DNA of 64,000 bases from Symbiodinium natans (GCA_905221605.1 CAJNDS010002384.1:1-64000), one strand, 5' to 3'; shown: positions 48,801-60,036, numbered from the stretch's first letter. Numbers and translations: made by a program. The notes: generated by a model from the sequence alone, not told the origin.

Positions 48801-48811
48801 GTCTGGCATCC

Positions 48812-49291
48812 CTACCTGGGATCTACCTGCTCAACTCGTTCACCGCCTACCGGTGCGTCTGTCTGGACAGTGAATGCAGCTCCAGCTGTGCGATTTTGGA
48901 CCTGCTCATCTTTGCACACTTGCATGCCATTGTCTGCGCCTTCCTCACTTTCGACATCGCTGTCCAAGCTGTCCAGCTTGAGCGGAGACATGGGCGCCAT
49001 CTGAGCAAGCGGATCTAATGCCAGTAGTGGCCTGAGGTCTGGAGTCACGGGGTTGTCAGGCTGCAAACTCATTCGTCTGGTAGTGTAGAGCTCCTCCCTC
49101 CGACGCTGCTGGAGGCTCTCTCTGCAACGCTCCTCGCGAAGCAGCTGTTTCTCCTGTTGCTGCAGCAACTCCAGACAATATCGCAAGTGAAACTCGACAC
49201 CCTGTCGGTAGCGAACAACGCTCTGGTTCTGTTTGCGCTTCTGATGCTTCTTGACATCCAAATTTCGGGCAGCAGACCGCCCTTGTGCCAT
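48812..49291 (-). CDS. Unrecognised protein with coiled coil and acidic region
   Basis: A 159-codon frame starts MAQGRSAARNLDVKKHQKRK. Next comes a charged helix GVEFHLRYCLELLQQQEKQL and LREERCRESLQQRRREEL (about residues 33-70), which has coiled-coil character. It ends with a Pro/Leu stretch and an acidic block LDSLDSDVESEEGADN. The basic N-terminus and coiled coil could form a dimer or bind a partner. The ATG is a plausible true start. The last codons may run into an intron near 48.83 kb. Confidence 0.65.
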   Translation of the reverse strand: MAQGRSAARNLDVKKHQKRKQNQSVVRYRQGVEFHLRYCLELLQQQEKQLLREERCRESLQQRRREELYTTRRMSLQPDNPVTPDLRPLLALDPLAQMAPMSPLKLDSLDSDVESEEGADNGMQVCKDEQVQNRTAGAAFTVQTDAPVGGERVEQVDPR

Positions 49292-50279
49292 CTTGCCCGA
49301 GGTCTACTGCTGACCTCTGGCCAAAACCCTGAGCCGACGTGCCTGCCGGGAAATTGAAAACTGCAGGAAGGATTCCCCGTGCTCAATAACGAAGCAAAAC
49401 AGCCAGGCCCGTTTAACTGGCACATGGGCAAATGTTGCTCCAGCCGTGGGACGAGGAGTGGGAACGTCTGCACAGCGAAGCCCGGAAATGGAGATGAAGC
49501 TTCCGTCCCAACCTGCTCAAGAGAGGCAAGGGCTAGTTAGGCTTGCAAATGCATCCATGCTCTACAAGCTGGGGCCGGCCTCTAACGACCACAAGTTTCG
49601 GACCGGCGTGCCTGGCGGATTGGTCAGCACCTGTCCAGTGTGGCATTGACATGAACGTCATGTGCACCGAGATGGAACCACAAGAGCAAAAGAAACATGT
49701 CATGCATTGATGTATTGATGGAGGAAGCTACAGTAGGCCGAGGTTGCCTCCATACCAATCGCATAGAGAAGCCCGGCCTGCGCTCAGTCCGAGAGAACTT
49801 GACTCACTCGAGAGAAGACTCGCAGTGAGGTGGCCTTCAGCCCCGGATCAGCAACTGCCAGTCTCGCAATATTGAGCTCTGCCTGCAAAGTTGCGCAGCT
49901 GTTGAGTGACTCGTGGGCAACATCATGTATCATGTATGTCTGGGTTTATTCCATGCCTGATGATGAAGTGCTTCAGGCTAAGGGCTACAATCTGACAGTC
50001 TGACTGGGCGTTTGCACTTACTCGCAAGTAGGCCATATGGTGCAGTCGGTCCTGGCAGCTCGTCACAGGCGCGCCTCGAACACATGCCAATTCAAAGTGG
50101 GTAATATATCGCAAGTGATGAACGAACAACTGCAACTAGCAAGGACAGCACCGCAAATACTACAATCATCAGTCATCATGCCAACGTTCCCCCCCGCCCC
50201 AAACCCCGCTGCTCCCCCACTGTCGTTAATTTCAAGTGCGTGCCCTCAGTTCCGGGTCAGGCGACACCCGTCGGAAGAG

Positions 50280-50324
50280 AAATCCCCACCCCCCCCCCCC
50301 CCCCCCAAAAAAAAAAAAAAAAAC
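50280..50324. repeat. Poly-C followed by poly-A
   Basis: CCCACCC and a run of about 19 C are followed by 17 A (50288-50324). The surrounding 49.5-50.79 kb shows no protein-like frame. Confidence 0.85.
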
Positions 50325-50899
50325 TCTGCCAAACCAGAAGCCGCCCGCCCACCCATGCACCTACATAGCCCGCATGCCCTCGCCTGCACATCAGTGTGTC
50401 TCACCCTCTCACTTCACCTTCTTCCCCACATCATTTCGCTGATTCGCGGGTGCGTCGTCTTCCGCGCTCGGCCCTGCCCTGCCGCTACCTCCCTTGACCG
50501 AGCTCGCTCGCTCTCTCACGCCAACACCCCGCCATGAAATTTTCTGATTTGCCAAATTTTCAATGAACCCTGAACACAGGGTGCCAGGCGAACAGCGCTG
50601 GCCGCTGCCGTGAGATCCAATGAGTCCACAGCACAGTCCTGCTTTGCACTAGCAAAACGAGCAGTGACACAAGCGTGTCATGTGCACATCGATGTGCATC
50701 GATATCCGCGCGTGGACACGCACCCATCCGCATGCAAGAAAGCCGGGCCCTCATGGGATCCATCAGCCATGGCCCGCTTCAGCTATTCCCCCCTACCAAG
50801 CGTTCTCCCATAATGCTGTCGCAAGGCAGCACGTGTTATAAGTTACACTCTGGTGAGATGGGTGTGGAGCACCTGCTTGAGGATGAAGCCAGCAGGCCC

Positions 50900-51290
50900 G
50901 CGAAGCACGATTGCCTCGAGCAGCTGCACTGACATTCCCATGTCTTTCTGGTGCGGATGCATAGCATGCCTTGCTCTCGGAGTCCGAACCGAGATTCAGG
51001 AACATGATTGCGCTGGCCTCGCATGATGGCCCAAACAGAGTTAGCTTTGCATCCATGGCTGTAGTTGTGTCCGGGCCGAGGGCCCTGTCGTCTCGGGCAC
51101 CTGTGCTTGGTGGCGCTTTTGGAGTGAAGAGCCCTCTCTGCGTCGAGCGTGCCGAATCATGTGGTCTCCAAGACGGGTTGTGTCGGTTGTGTGCTGGCCT
51201 GTGGCGTTCACGTCCCGGAGCAAGCGAAAAACGAAGGTGAGGCTGTTGCCCTCCAACGGCCTGTGGTTCAACTGTGCTGCCCCATGATGC
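50900..51290 (-). CDS. Unrecognised exon(s)
   Basis: In one minus frame the upper part reads NHRPLEGNSLTFVFRLLRDV. In another the lower part reads DAKLTLFGPSCEASAIMFLN then LGSDSESKACYASAPERHGN. A phase-changing intron between them is likely. No family is recognised. Confidence 0.45.
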
Positions 51291-51514
51291 ATAGTACTTG
51301 CAGGTGCATGTGACTACGTGCAAATGACGGCGCTGCAACATCAGTTGTGGCCCGCTTGCAGTTCCTCATGCACTGAAGGCTGACAGCCTATCATTGCGGC
51401 TCGGAGATGGCAGCAGCCTGGCCTGTCAGGCTGTCAAAAAACAAACATATCAAAACTACCACTGGACCACAGGACTTGCCCTCCATATGTTCACGCAGCT
51501 CTTTCACATCAGTA

Positions 51515-51691
51515 AATCTTGTTGACATGATAAGCCGATAAGCCCAGCTTCCCTGCCTCTGGCATGGCCTCTCTCAAGCGATACCCGGGCGAGGTGCTTC
51601 GCCAATCCAGCTCAACATGGGGCTCGTTGGCATTGGCCTCGCAAGCCGCGCTCTTGTCAGAGAGGAACTTTTTCAAAGAGGATCCGCGCAC
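51515..51691 (-). CDS. Unrecognised exon
   Basis: The frame reads RGSSLKKFLSDKSAACEANA, NEPHVELDWRSTSPGYRLRE and AMPEAGKLGLSAYHVNKIY. The coding signal is strong. No family is recognised. Confidence 0.55.
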
Positions 51692-51799
51692 GACAAGCTG
51701 ACCGGCAGTTACTCTCAGTAGCCGGGGCTGGGGCGACGCTCAGGAAGGTCCAGCAGTGATGGCCTGATTCGGTGACGTGCAAAGTAGTCACCACGCCCA

Positions 51800-52018
51800 A
51801 ATAACCAACAGAGGACTACACGCTTGTGCTAGCATTCTCCATTTCGCTGCCAAGACGCTGCTTGAGCAGTTTCGCCCTTCCGCATCCTGCAAGATTCTTG
51901 CCTTGTAGCGTCTGCTCCCAAGCCAATCAACAAATGCTTGAAGGGCGTCGAAATCTGACAGTCTTCGCTCAGGCTGGCACTTCCGCGTTCTTGACAGCCA
52001 CCTGTAAACACTACTCAT
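51800..52018 (-). CDS. Unrecognised exon
   Basis: The frame reads VYRWLSRTRKCQPERRLSDF, DALQAFVDWLGSRRYKARIL and QDAEGRNCSSSVLAAKWRML. A second minus frame is also open but less protein-like. It lies 100 bases above the exon at 51.5 kb. Confidence 0.45.
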
Positions 52019-52559
52019 ACATTGGAATACATGTAAATTTATCTACACATCATGCAAGCTTTGCGTCCCCGTGACCCGTTCTACCCTTGCTTCATTACCT
52101 GTCCTTTGTTCTCAACTGAGAACACTGAAGGTCACGCCTGGAAACGGTAGAGGCCGGAAGGGATTCCAGCAGCGCCAGCGATCAGAAGCAAGTCTGCCTG
52201 AGACAAACCAAAACCAACCGTGCCCTCCTCCAACTTTGGCATACAGTCTAGCATGGTGGGAGGCAGACGCAGCTTTGGGGTCTGGGTTGATCACAACCCA
52301 AGATCGCCACAAAACTGATGCACATTGAATGCGGAATGCTAGATGGGCTTAGGTGAGAGCAACACGGATGCAATGGTATCCCTTCTCTGCACAGTGACCA
52401 CTTGAATCAAGATGGCAACAATACGCACAGCACCCTACAGGAATGGCAAGGCACCTGCAGCCGTTCGCTGGTACGTGACCTTGCTGCTGCAGCTGGAAAG
52501 GGCCTGGCCCACTGCTCAGCTCCCGTCCAAATCGGCACATCGTTGGAAATCATTCTATA

Positions 52560-52725
52560 GAGGCCTTGTAACGCAAGACACATTGTTGTGCAGCTGCTGT
52601 GGAGCTGGTGAGCTTGGCAGCATGTCCAGGTCAGAAACGGCCTTAGCGCAGGGAAGTTGGAGCTTGGAATCGTTGCGAAGGCTGCGCCCCACTCCTGTCA
52701 GAGAGGCCGCGGCTTTCAAAGCGCA
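52560..52725 (-). CDS. Possible unrecognised exon
   Basis: The minus strand reads LKAAASLTGVGRSLRNDSKL and QLPCAKAVSDLDMLPSSPAP. A plus frame is also open. No family is recognised. Confidence 0.35.
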
Positions 52726-52738
52726 GGGCGTTACATAG

Positions 52739-52936
52739 TCAAAACCGGCAGGGCTTCGGACTATGAGTGCGCCACCTGCAGCTTGCGTGGTTATCCCTCA
52801 GATTCGCAGAAGGCAGGTTGTGCCGTGCTTGCCTGCCGGCAGAGGTGTTGTGGTCTGCACCTGGCCGGCACTCTTCAAAAACTCTCCCATACCTGTAAGC
52901 TGTACAATTTGTAGCGTCTACAGCATCATTTTGCAA
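52739..52936 (-). CDS. Possible unrecognised exon
   Basis: The minus strand reads CTAYRYGRVFEECRPGADHN and NLPSANLRDNHASCRWRTHS. It might be joined to the exon below. Confidence 0.3.
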   Translation of the reverse strand: MQNDAVDATNCTAYRYGRVFEECRPGADHNTSAGRQARHNLPSANLRDNHASCRWRTHSPKPCRF

Positions 52937-53399
52937 TGTTCAAGTATTGACAATCCTTCGTGCCTGGAAGGTGAGAAGCGTGGTCTGGCCCTGCACTCTG
53001 GAAACTGGCTCCACCCAAACATTCCTGTCGCAGAGCCCGCGAGAAAACTCAGTGTCGATGGTAGCCCCCAAAACCCAAACGATCACCTTCTGCTCACTGA
53101 AACAATCATTAACTCCAGATCCTGTGCATTACACAACTACGTGAGCTTACATGTATCGGCTCTACGTGGCAAATGATGGGGAAAGGGAAGCCAGCTCTTG
53201 TTGTAATGGTCTGGTTGCACAGAAATCTCCTCAACGCTGGCAGAGCCGGCGCGTTCACCCGGCCGGCAAGAACCCGGCGGCCTCATCACATGGGGGGGGG
53301 GGGGGGCCTTGGGAAGGCTACTTAAAGCTTCTTGATGATCTGAAGAGCTGCAGGGTCCCCATGGCTTGGAAACGTTTGGAACTTGTGGCATCACTTTAT

Positions 53400-53560
53400 G
53401 GGGCATGACTCCCGCAGCCCCTGGTGCAATTTCTGGAAAGCCGGTGCTGGACATGTCAATATGGCATCGACATGGTTGTCGCCTGTGGCCCAGGACTGGT
53501 CGTACCCGAACCTGCTTGGCAACTGGCAGATCTCACGCATCAGGCAAGCCATGGCAAGCG
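53400..53560 (-). CDS. Unrecognised exon
   Basis: The minus strand reads MACLMREICQLPSRFGYDQS, WATGDNHVDAILTCPAPAFQ and KLHQGLRES. The coding signal is good. A poly-G tract (53293-53306) lies below it. Confidence 0.45.
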
Positions 53561-54429
53561 CAATTCGTAAGACCACTGTGCTGTCACTTGACCAAAACCA
53601 TACAAGGAATCCGCCACAGTGCCGCTACCATCAAAGCAACGGCAACATATACAGTTTGCCCACCACGTCCAGATCAGGTTCGCGTGCAGATCGAGGCTTC
53701 GACTCCAAGAAGAAGGCATGGGCAGACAGAACCGGAGCAGCGTAAGGCAGGCGAAGCCAGGAGACAAACCTGAGCGCGGTGAAGGGAAATGGTTCGCAGC
53801 TTGCACATAAGAGTCCCACTATTGTCCCTCTCAACCAGAGGCCGAGGTCATGTCCCGTAGGTTTCGTTGGCCAGGTACCTTGCCAGCGGTGAGATGCAAG
53901 CCGCGAGCAGATGCCATAAATTAATCCCCTGAACCGAAAACATGTGAAACATCTGAGAGGAAGCGGGTTTCGTACATGCGACTGGGCCTGGCAACGGGCC
54001 ACTGGAGAACGTTGGCTTCTGCGAGCGGCATTCCGCCTCAGACCGCACCCTTCAGCCGTCTTGTTGCTCTGCGGGGGCATCGGCAACAATGTTGTACTAG
54101 AACTATTGAAATATTGTGACACATGGCTTTTCATTTTCAAGATAGGGGTTCTGCCACCCCCCCCCCCCCCCGGTGCTGCATAGGTATGTCGCGGCCCCTT
54201 GTGTTGCACGCATGTCGTCGTCGACCCAACTTGGGCTTTGTTACCCTACAGACTTTTTTGCTCACAGCCAGGTTGGCAGGTAGTTGGTAGGTAGGATGTG
54301 CATATTCAGCCCTGCAAGTGAGTGGCCAGGAAGAGCTTCGGTGGCACCTTCAAGCTCGAAGTCCTGCTCAGGGGGAGTATGGCGTTACATCGTCACTCTA
54401 TATACACCTTGCACCATGGCTTGGATGGT

Positions 54430-54670
54430 TTGGGTCATCGTCCGAAAATCGCAAACATCTCACATCGACATGCATCAGTGTGATCACTCTCCAGGTGCCA
54501 CTTCTAGAGGACATGGTATTGCCACGAACAAAATGTAGCCTTGACGCATGCTGCCAAATCTTATGGCGAATGTCAGCGGCAGTAACATCGATCAGTGCAT
54601 TGGTCTGTTGAAGGCTACTGCTGCCTTGGGCGCTTTCAATGATTGAGTCCGCGGGTCTGAAAGCGCACAG
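54430..54670 (-). CDS. Unrecognised exon
   Basis: The minus strand reads RPADSIIESAQGSSSLQQTN, ALIDVTAADIRHKIWQHASR and LHFVRGNTMSSRSGTWRVI. The coding signal is strong. No family is recognised. Confidence 0.55.
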
Positions 54671-54899
54671 AGAATACAAGCAAAATGGCACTATTAAGGA
54701 GCTCAATCCGGCAATGTCTAGCGCAGCTTAGTAGAGCGATTGGCCCATGACCCCCGACAAGCACAGCTCGCGTCGGACGGCGGCAGCTTTCTTTCAGTTT
54801 ACTAGAAGGCTTGGGCCAACGGACTTTAGGTGGATAACCCGGAGCTAGTAGCTGGCAGCATTTATACACTGTTCCACCTCGTCAGGGAAGAACCACTCG

Positions 54900-55119
54900 T
54901 AGCCCGAAGGCGCCAGCACCCTGCACAAACGGCTGTGCAAACAACTTTCGATTGGCTCCAAAATCCCAGTCGTGCATCGCAACAGTTGATTGTCATGCGA
55001 GAACCAAAATCGGCGCAGCCCCTGTTCGGAACCATCCCGAAGTCAGTTGTAGCTGCCACACAGCAAGCTGCTTGCAACTTTGCATGGGCGAGAGGTGCGA
55101 GGCTTGAGGCTGGAAGCAT
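54900..55119 (-). CDS. Unrecognised exon, Cys-rich
   Basis: The frame reads PLAHAKLQAACCVAATTDFG, MVPNRGCADFGSRMTINCCD and ARLGFWSQSKVVCTAVCAGC. No metal-binding pattern was recognised. Confidence 0.4.
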
Positions 55120-55169
55120 TGAACATCTCGCGCCTCAGGGATGCCAGAATGTCCACCTTGGCTGTGAAT

Positions 55170-55330
55170 TGAGAAGAGCTCATAACTCCAAGAGAAAGGC
55201 TTCTTTACCAAGTTGTCAAGAATTAAGGATCCCAAAATTTCCCATTCCAACAAAGTCCGTTGCTTTTGCTCGCGTCTCAGGTCTCCTATTGTCCAGTGTA
55301 AGCCGCATGTCCTGAAGCAATGGAAGTGCG
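55170..55330 (-). CDS. Unrecognised exon
   Basis: The minus strand reads GDLRREQKQRTLLEWEILGS and LILDNLVKKPFSWSYELFSI. The charged helix followed by an aromatic strand looks coding. It is just upstream of the 54.9-55.1 kb exon. Confidence 0.45.
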
Positions 55331-55559
55331 CAAGCTTGCTACATGCAGCATGTGCTTCGCTTTGTGATCTGTTCAGGACAACTGTGGCAATGCAGAGCAC
55401 GCTCCAAGCACATTGAAATGAATGTAAGTTTCACTTGAGAGAGATGGCAGCTCACGCTTCGCGTGGGCTACTTCCCCCGAGTTGATGTTTTCCAAAAAAT
55501 GCAAGCTCCCATAAACCAGGAGCTGCGAGAAAACAAGCAAGATTCAGTGGACAGCTGCA

Positions 55560-55655
55560 GTACCAACCTTGTTTATTCAAGACTTGGTCTGCACATCCTG
55601 CAGGCTTGGATATCAGCTCTGCCTTTCCCTCCATATTCTCCGCTTCGGACAATGT
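55560..55655 (-). CDS. Small unrecognised exon
   Basis: The minus strand reads MSEAENMEGKAELISKPAGC then ADQVLNKQG. It is close to the exon at 55.7 kb and is likely the same gene. Confidence 0.45.
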
Positions 55656-55734
55656 TCAAACTTCCACAATCACTTTGTAGTGGGCGTGGCTGGGATCTTT
55701 CGGTCCTTTCGTGCAAACAAAGAGATGTATCATT

Positions 55735-55850
55735 ACATTGTACTTGCCACCTGTCTTGCCAGGGCCTAGCTGTTTCCCGGCACGCTCCTTCTCGAACATC
55801 TGCGTCGAGTCAAGCAAATATGCTTTCGCTCGGCAAGACGCGCTTCGGCG
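55735..55850 (-). CDS. Small unrecognised exon
   Basis: The minus strand reads RAKAYLLDSTQMFEKERAGK then QLGPGKTGGKYN, after which the composition turns intron-like. G-P-G-K-T-G-G-K recalls a phosphate-binding loop but lacks the strand and spacing of a Walker A motif, so I do not call one. Confidence 0.45.
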
Positions 55851-56034
55851 GATCCATAGAGACGGTCTCCTTGGCAAACGTCGCTGTGCGCCTGCCTCCT
55901 ATGCTTGGTCCAATCTATCAAGAGCCTTGTTTTGGGGTTGAGAGGACTAGTGTTCGGGTTTCACAGCATCTTTTGACATTCGAGGCATGGACTGGAAGAC
56001 CCGCAAGGCTTCTTAAGTGAGGCTTTAACTGCAA

Positions 56035-56105
56035 CCACGGACCTCGAGCTTGTCGAGGGCAGTGGAGAGCTCCTGCTGAGGTTCATGGACCTGAGAAGAT
56101 GACAT
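56035..56105 (-). CDS. Small unrecognised exon
   Basis: The minus strand reads VHEPQQELSTALDKLEVRG after a TCTCAG acceptor-like site. It is a short amphipathic helix of coding character. Confidence 0.4.
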
Positions 56106-56726
56106 GCAGCTGATCTTCGTGTCTACTTGCATTGAACAGAGCACAGAGAGGAGGGCAAACACATATGACAAGGGGCAAGCCGGACTGGAGATGAAACAAA
56201 CCGCCGTTCGTGGTTCGGATGACAATGGGGAGTGGTGGAGTGGTAGTGGCATGAGGTTTCTGAGCGAAATCATGGCAGAGGAGCCACAGCAGTCGCAGTC
56301 ATGCTAGCAGCCAGTGGCACAAACTTACAATTCGCGAGGTCGTCACAGCTTTCGGCATACACACGAGATCCCTGTACTTTCGCAGCACCAACCTGTCGTT
56401 TGGAGGACATGGGGATGTGCTGCATCATTCAACCCGAAAAGGCAGCGACAGTTTGTGCAATGGTATGAAACCGCATCCTCTTTGCAGTTACGGATGCGGC
56501 AGTGGGCTGTCTCCGACTGTGAGAAGAAAACGATGCGGCAAGTACACCAACAAACTAGACAAACAAAAACACCTTCGAGAATTCTCAGATCGCAGTGCCC
56601 AAGATCTTCGCCCACAGGACTCCATTAATATAGTAATGTAGAAATAGCAGGAGAGTACGGGGGAACCTTTGATTGTAGCTCCAGAACCTTGCTGTGGAAT
56701 ATCCTCCCCGCAAAGCTCGGGAGGCA

Positions 56727-57038
56727 TCAAAATGCACAGGTACCCTCTGGCATGATTTGTTGTGGCTGCAGAAAAACAGAACTACTTGGATACTTTGGCT
56801 CGACTGAGGACCGGACGAGCTTCTTCGCGTCCGTCAAGTCCTTACAGTGGCAAAGCGGGCACCAGTCTGCAAGTGGCACGCCAGACGACACAAAACAACT
56901 ATATCGACTGCTTTCAGCTTTCGCAAGCATGTGTGCAATGTGCATGGGCCAAGTCTGCATCAAGTTGCTGGAAGTAGTGGCGTCATCGCTTTCTTCAGCG
57001 GTGTCCCGGACCCACGTGCCAATCGCTGCATGTCCCAT
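56727..57038 (-). CDS. Unrecognised exon
   Basis: The frame reads VRDTAEESDDATTSSNLMQT, WPMHIAHMLAKAESSRYSCF, VSSGVPLADWCPLCHCKDLT and DAKKLVRSSVEPKYPSSSVF. The coding signal is strong. It lies below the first GYGCHRN exon and is presumably the next exon of the duplicated gene; I found no counterpart in the second copy. Confidence 0.55.
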   Translation of the reverse strand: MGHAAIGTWVRDTAEESDDATTSSNLMQTWPMHIAHMLAKAESSRYSCFVSSGVPLADWCPLCHCKDLTDAKKLVRSSVEPKYPSSSVFLQPQQIMPEGTCAF

Positions 57039-57304
57039 TGCGCCAAGCGACGCGGCCTCAGCTGGCGAGGTACCTCTTGAAGTATCATGCTGGCTTCATC
57101 TCTGAAGCCACAGCGCTGGCAATGCCTCTGGGCTGCATGAACTTACAGCAATCCGCTTCTGGAGCCAGGGAGCGTTGATAAAAGGCCTTCAGGGGAGGGC
57201 TCCTTGATGTACCTTGCACTCTGCGATGCTCTCTGAATGAAAATCGTGAGCACGCGTAGGGCAGCTTGTGGGCATGCTGCTTGAATGCAAACAAGAGACG
57301 ACAT

Positions 57305-57387
57305 CTCCCTGGATGGCCTCCCTGGGAATGGATTCCGCGGCATGCGGAGTGAGTCGTCCCAAACAAGGTTCCGGTGACATCCGTAAC
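57305..57387 (-). CDS. Duplicated gene copy 1: GYGCHRN exon
   Basis: From a GAG acceptor at 57388, the exon reads GYGCHRNLVWDDSLRMPRNP then FPGRPSREM. The paralogous exon at 61.2 kb reads GYGCHRNPGWQDTLRVPRNP. The shared residues and identical acceptor phase prove that both are coding and related. The family is not recognised. Confidence 0.75.
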
Positions 57388-57799
57388 CTCAACATACGAC
57401 TAGCTCAGCCGCAGCTCGTCCCTCCGTCCGAGCACGCCAACCACAAACTGACAACGCGAGGATGTGCAGGAAACGAAACTCCGAGTGCCCAGCTCGACAT
57501 TGCATGACGAGAATTCTGCGCTCTCTCGCCATAGTGGGTGGTCATGGGGATGAAGTCCTATAGAACGGCAGTGTGTTGCAGAGACAAAGAAGCCCAAATT
57601 CAGCCTCCGAAGTCCGAAGTCTAAGCGTGATTTTGACTGTCGACTTGCCGAGCTTCGGCTCTGAGGGCCGGCAAATGCGATGGGCGGAAGTTCTTCTTGG
57701 TGAACGGACTTTCCTTCTCATGAAGCAAAGACATCCAACAAGCTGACAAGCGCCAAAGATGTTCAGGCTGCTGCCTGCATGGGACAGTTACTTGGGGCG

Positions 57800-57930
57800 A
57801 CTTGCCTACCACATCGCACACATGTCCTCGTAGAAGTGAAAGCCGTTGGAGGACTGCCACTTGAAGGGCAACGTCCGATGACCATAGTTCGTGTCGAAGC
57901 CCCACTTCGTGTCGCTCATGCCGCTGGTGG
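57800..57930 (-). CDS. Duplicated gene copy 1: DTKWGF..NYGHR exon
   Basis: The minus strand reads GMSDTKWGFDTNYGHRTLPF then KWQSSNGFHFYEDMC. The second copy at 61.6 kb reads MGDTKWGFSANYGHRHLPFK. The DNA of the two (57857-57922 and 61634-61697) aligns without gaps over about 63 bases with roughly 14 differences. The motif D-T-K-W-G-F-x-x-N-Y-G-H-R-x-L-P-F-K-W is not one I recognise. Confidence 0.75.
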
Positions 57931-58336
57931 GCAAGGATCGATGGCTCCGGGCCTTCCGCACTTCTGAGCCTTTAAGCACATCACGTAGCAAGAGCTCAGC
58001 AACCTGCAGGCCAAGCAATCTACACTCTGATGAATGAGGTGCGTGCCGTGGACAGCAGCTGCACTCGTTGATTTTCACCCAGTGTTCTTTGCATGGTCTT
58101 CTCTGCTAGCATTAGGATTTTGGCAAGAGAACAAGATCAGAATTCTCAAATTTGAGTTGACGAGTAGCTCAAATCCAGATATTCAAGTATCTACAGCTCG
58201 TGCCAGCCCGATTTCAACATGCTTGGGGTGTTGACTCAGTCTTAATCTAAAGATGTCTACAGGCATCTACAAGAGCCTCCGGCCTCTGGTGGCTGGGGTT
58301 GGTTGTACTGTAAGAGGCCGGGCGATAGGTTTTTCT

Positions 58337-58515
58337 CAGAGGGTTTCTCATGGACTCGGCCCTGCCGCACAGTTTTCTCACAAGGTTTCCCGCGGGTTTC
58401 TCACAGCCTCCCTTCGTGTTTCCCGATGGAGGAGGCTGTGAGAAGCCCCGTGTGAAATCCTGTGAAAAAAACTGTGTGCGCAGGCCCGGCAGGGCCAGGT
58501 CTGCAAGAAACCCTG
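58337..58515. repeat. Large imperfect hairpin with TTTCTCACAG repeats
   Basis: CACAGTTTTCTCACAAGGTT, CCCGCGGGTTTCTCACAGCC (58369-58412) pairs with GGAGGCTGTGAGAAGCCCCG and onward to AACTGTG (58430-58475). The outer arms CAGAGGGTTTCTC and CGGCCCTGCCG pair with GGCAGGGCC and GAAACCCTG to 58515. Each arm is about 85 bases around a loop of about 17. It has no gene and could be a foldback transposon or a hairpin RNA source. Confidence 0.7.
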
Positions 58516-58789
58516 TAACAAACATGGGAGCTAGGCCTGTGAAACACCATGTGAGTAGAGTTGGGTATGTGATAAACAATGCGACTCACTGAGGCCGAGG
58601 CAATGAACATTTTGGGCGCTATCCCCTCTTGAATAAGTAGTCTCCATCCAACACTGCAAGGCTCATGTTAACCTAGCCCAGTCATTCCACAGCTTCAATG
58701 TCCTAATGCTAGCAATTGTTCCGACCGCTTCGTGGCCATGCCCAGCGCAGCATGCGGCCTGAAAAGCCAACCAAAGCAGGTCGCTACAG

Positions 58790-58985
58790 GTTTAGGTCGA
58801 CTGGGTGCCGACATCTAAGGAGCGCGCAATGCCCAGCAATGCCGCTCCGGTGTCGATGCTCCCCAGCCAACACAGACATTTCGGATGTGTCGACGGCAAG
58901 CCCAAGGCAACAAGTGTTCGAGGATGTCCGAGGACCACTGCTTAAGCAATTCGTGGGCTTGCATCTCCGAAATCTACACACGAAG
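58790..58985 (-). CDS. Possible unrecognised exon
   Basis: The minus strand reads KPTNCLSSGPRTSSNTCCLG and LAVDTSEMSVLAGEHRHRSG. No family is recognised. The segment lies upstream of the first duplicated copy. Confidence 0.35.
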
Positions 58986-59389
58986 CACGCAGAGGGGCTC
59001 CAATTAACAACAAGAATTTGAACGAAGTGCTCGAGCCACATGATGGAAACAATGCATAACAATGCTTGATGAACTGCACCTTGTCATGGTTCTTGGCATG
59101 GTGGGGTGTTTGGAAGGGTAGCTCTTCCAACTGTACAAGTGTCAGCTTCCGCGCCGTCTTCCCAAGTCTCACCAGATCTACGTGAGCCGTTTCGCATACT
59201 CACGCTTTGGTATATGAGTCACATCAGCCTTTGCATGCACCTCTCTCCATCATGGTTGGGAAGACGGTCCAGGCAATGCCTGACCGTGCGGTCATCGCAT
59301 CGAATCTAAAGGCTGTAAGGGAGCTACAGCGCAGGCGATTGGTGATTTCCCCGAAGACTCGTGACTGTCAGCGTGACCAATGAAGATCA

Positions 59390-59545
59390 TGCAGAAGGAG
59401 CAATTAACACAACTCTGAAGCTGTCACGTAGCTTCAGTGAAATCATCCTCCTAAAAGTGTCACGGTGAAACCTAGGCTTCGCCTTTTTAAACAAAAGCAG
59501 GGCGAGATGATCTCTTTGCCAGGGCAGCTCCTCATGCCCAAAGTA
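59390..59545 (-). CDS. Unrecognised exon
   Basis: The minus strand reads LNYFGHEELPWQRDHLALLL, FKKAKPRFHRDTFRRMISLK and LRDSFRVVLIAPSA. The basic helical composition is clearly coding. No family is recognised. Confidence 0.55.
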
Positions 59546-59699
59546 ATTTAGGGGCTGGGGGCTGTGGAGCATGAAGTAGACTTCAAGCTCGCTCTGCTTG
59601 AAAAGCTATGAAGTGGCTGCAGTGCTACGAATGCCTTCAGAGAAGCTTCCGCTTTCGTGGGGGCTTGGTCAATCTACCTGCGAAACCCGTCATTCGAAA

Positions 59700-59950
59700 A
59701 GATTTCCAGACACGTGGAGAATGAGAAGCAGCATTCCTGTCCTGTTGACAAGCAACGGCATGCTCAAAGCAGAATGTAATGACTGCGGACGAGCATTCAG
59801 CCAAGCGACCCACTTTCCTAAGGTCGAGGCTTTGAACACCTCGGCAACATCAGTCACAGCACCGTGGCCGTACCCTCTCACAGCCTGTGCTTCGCCACCA
59901 TGAATTGCGTACAACCAAGCGCTACATCCACGTTTGCCAAGATACATCCT
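59700..59950 (-). CDS. Unrecognised exon(s)
   Basis: The minus strand reads MYLGKRGCSAWLYAIHGGEA, GAVTDVAEVFKASTLGKWVA and WLNARPQSLHSALSMPLLV. An alternative frame reads DGGCILANVDVALGCTQFMV, so a phase change or intron occurs near 59.88 kb. Confidence 0.45.
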
Positions 59951-59997
59951 CCGTCCTGGAGCAGGTTCAAAAGAAGGCATAGCAGCAGCACACCGCA

Positions 59998-60036
59998 TCC
60001 GGCACATTCTGGCACATTCTGGCACATTCTGGCACG
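59998..60036. repeat. Short tandem repeat, 11-bp unit GGCACATTCT
   Basis: Three consecutive copies of TGGCACATTC with one extra base per unit are followed by TGGCAC. Confidence 0.8.

Noticed and set aside
55463-55520. Plus-strand GYFP word, like the SH3 endings at 23 and 28.8 kb
   Set aside because: It lacks the Asn and the preceding Trp strand, and the minus strand at the adjacent position (about 55560-55655) has a better coding segment.
55735-55850. GPGKTGGK as a Walker A motif
   Set aside because: There is no preceding hydrophobic strand and the GxxxxGK(T/S) spacing is not met.
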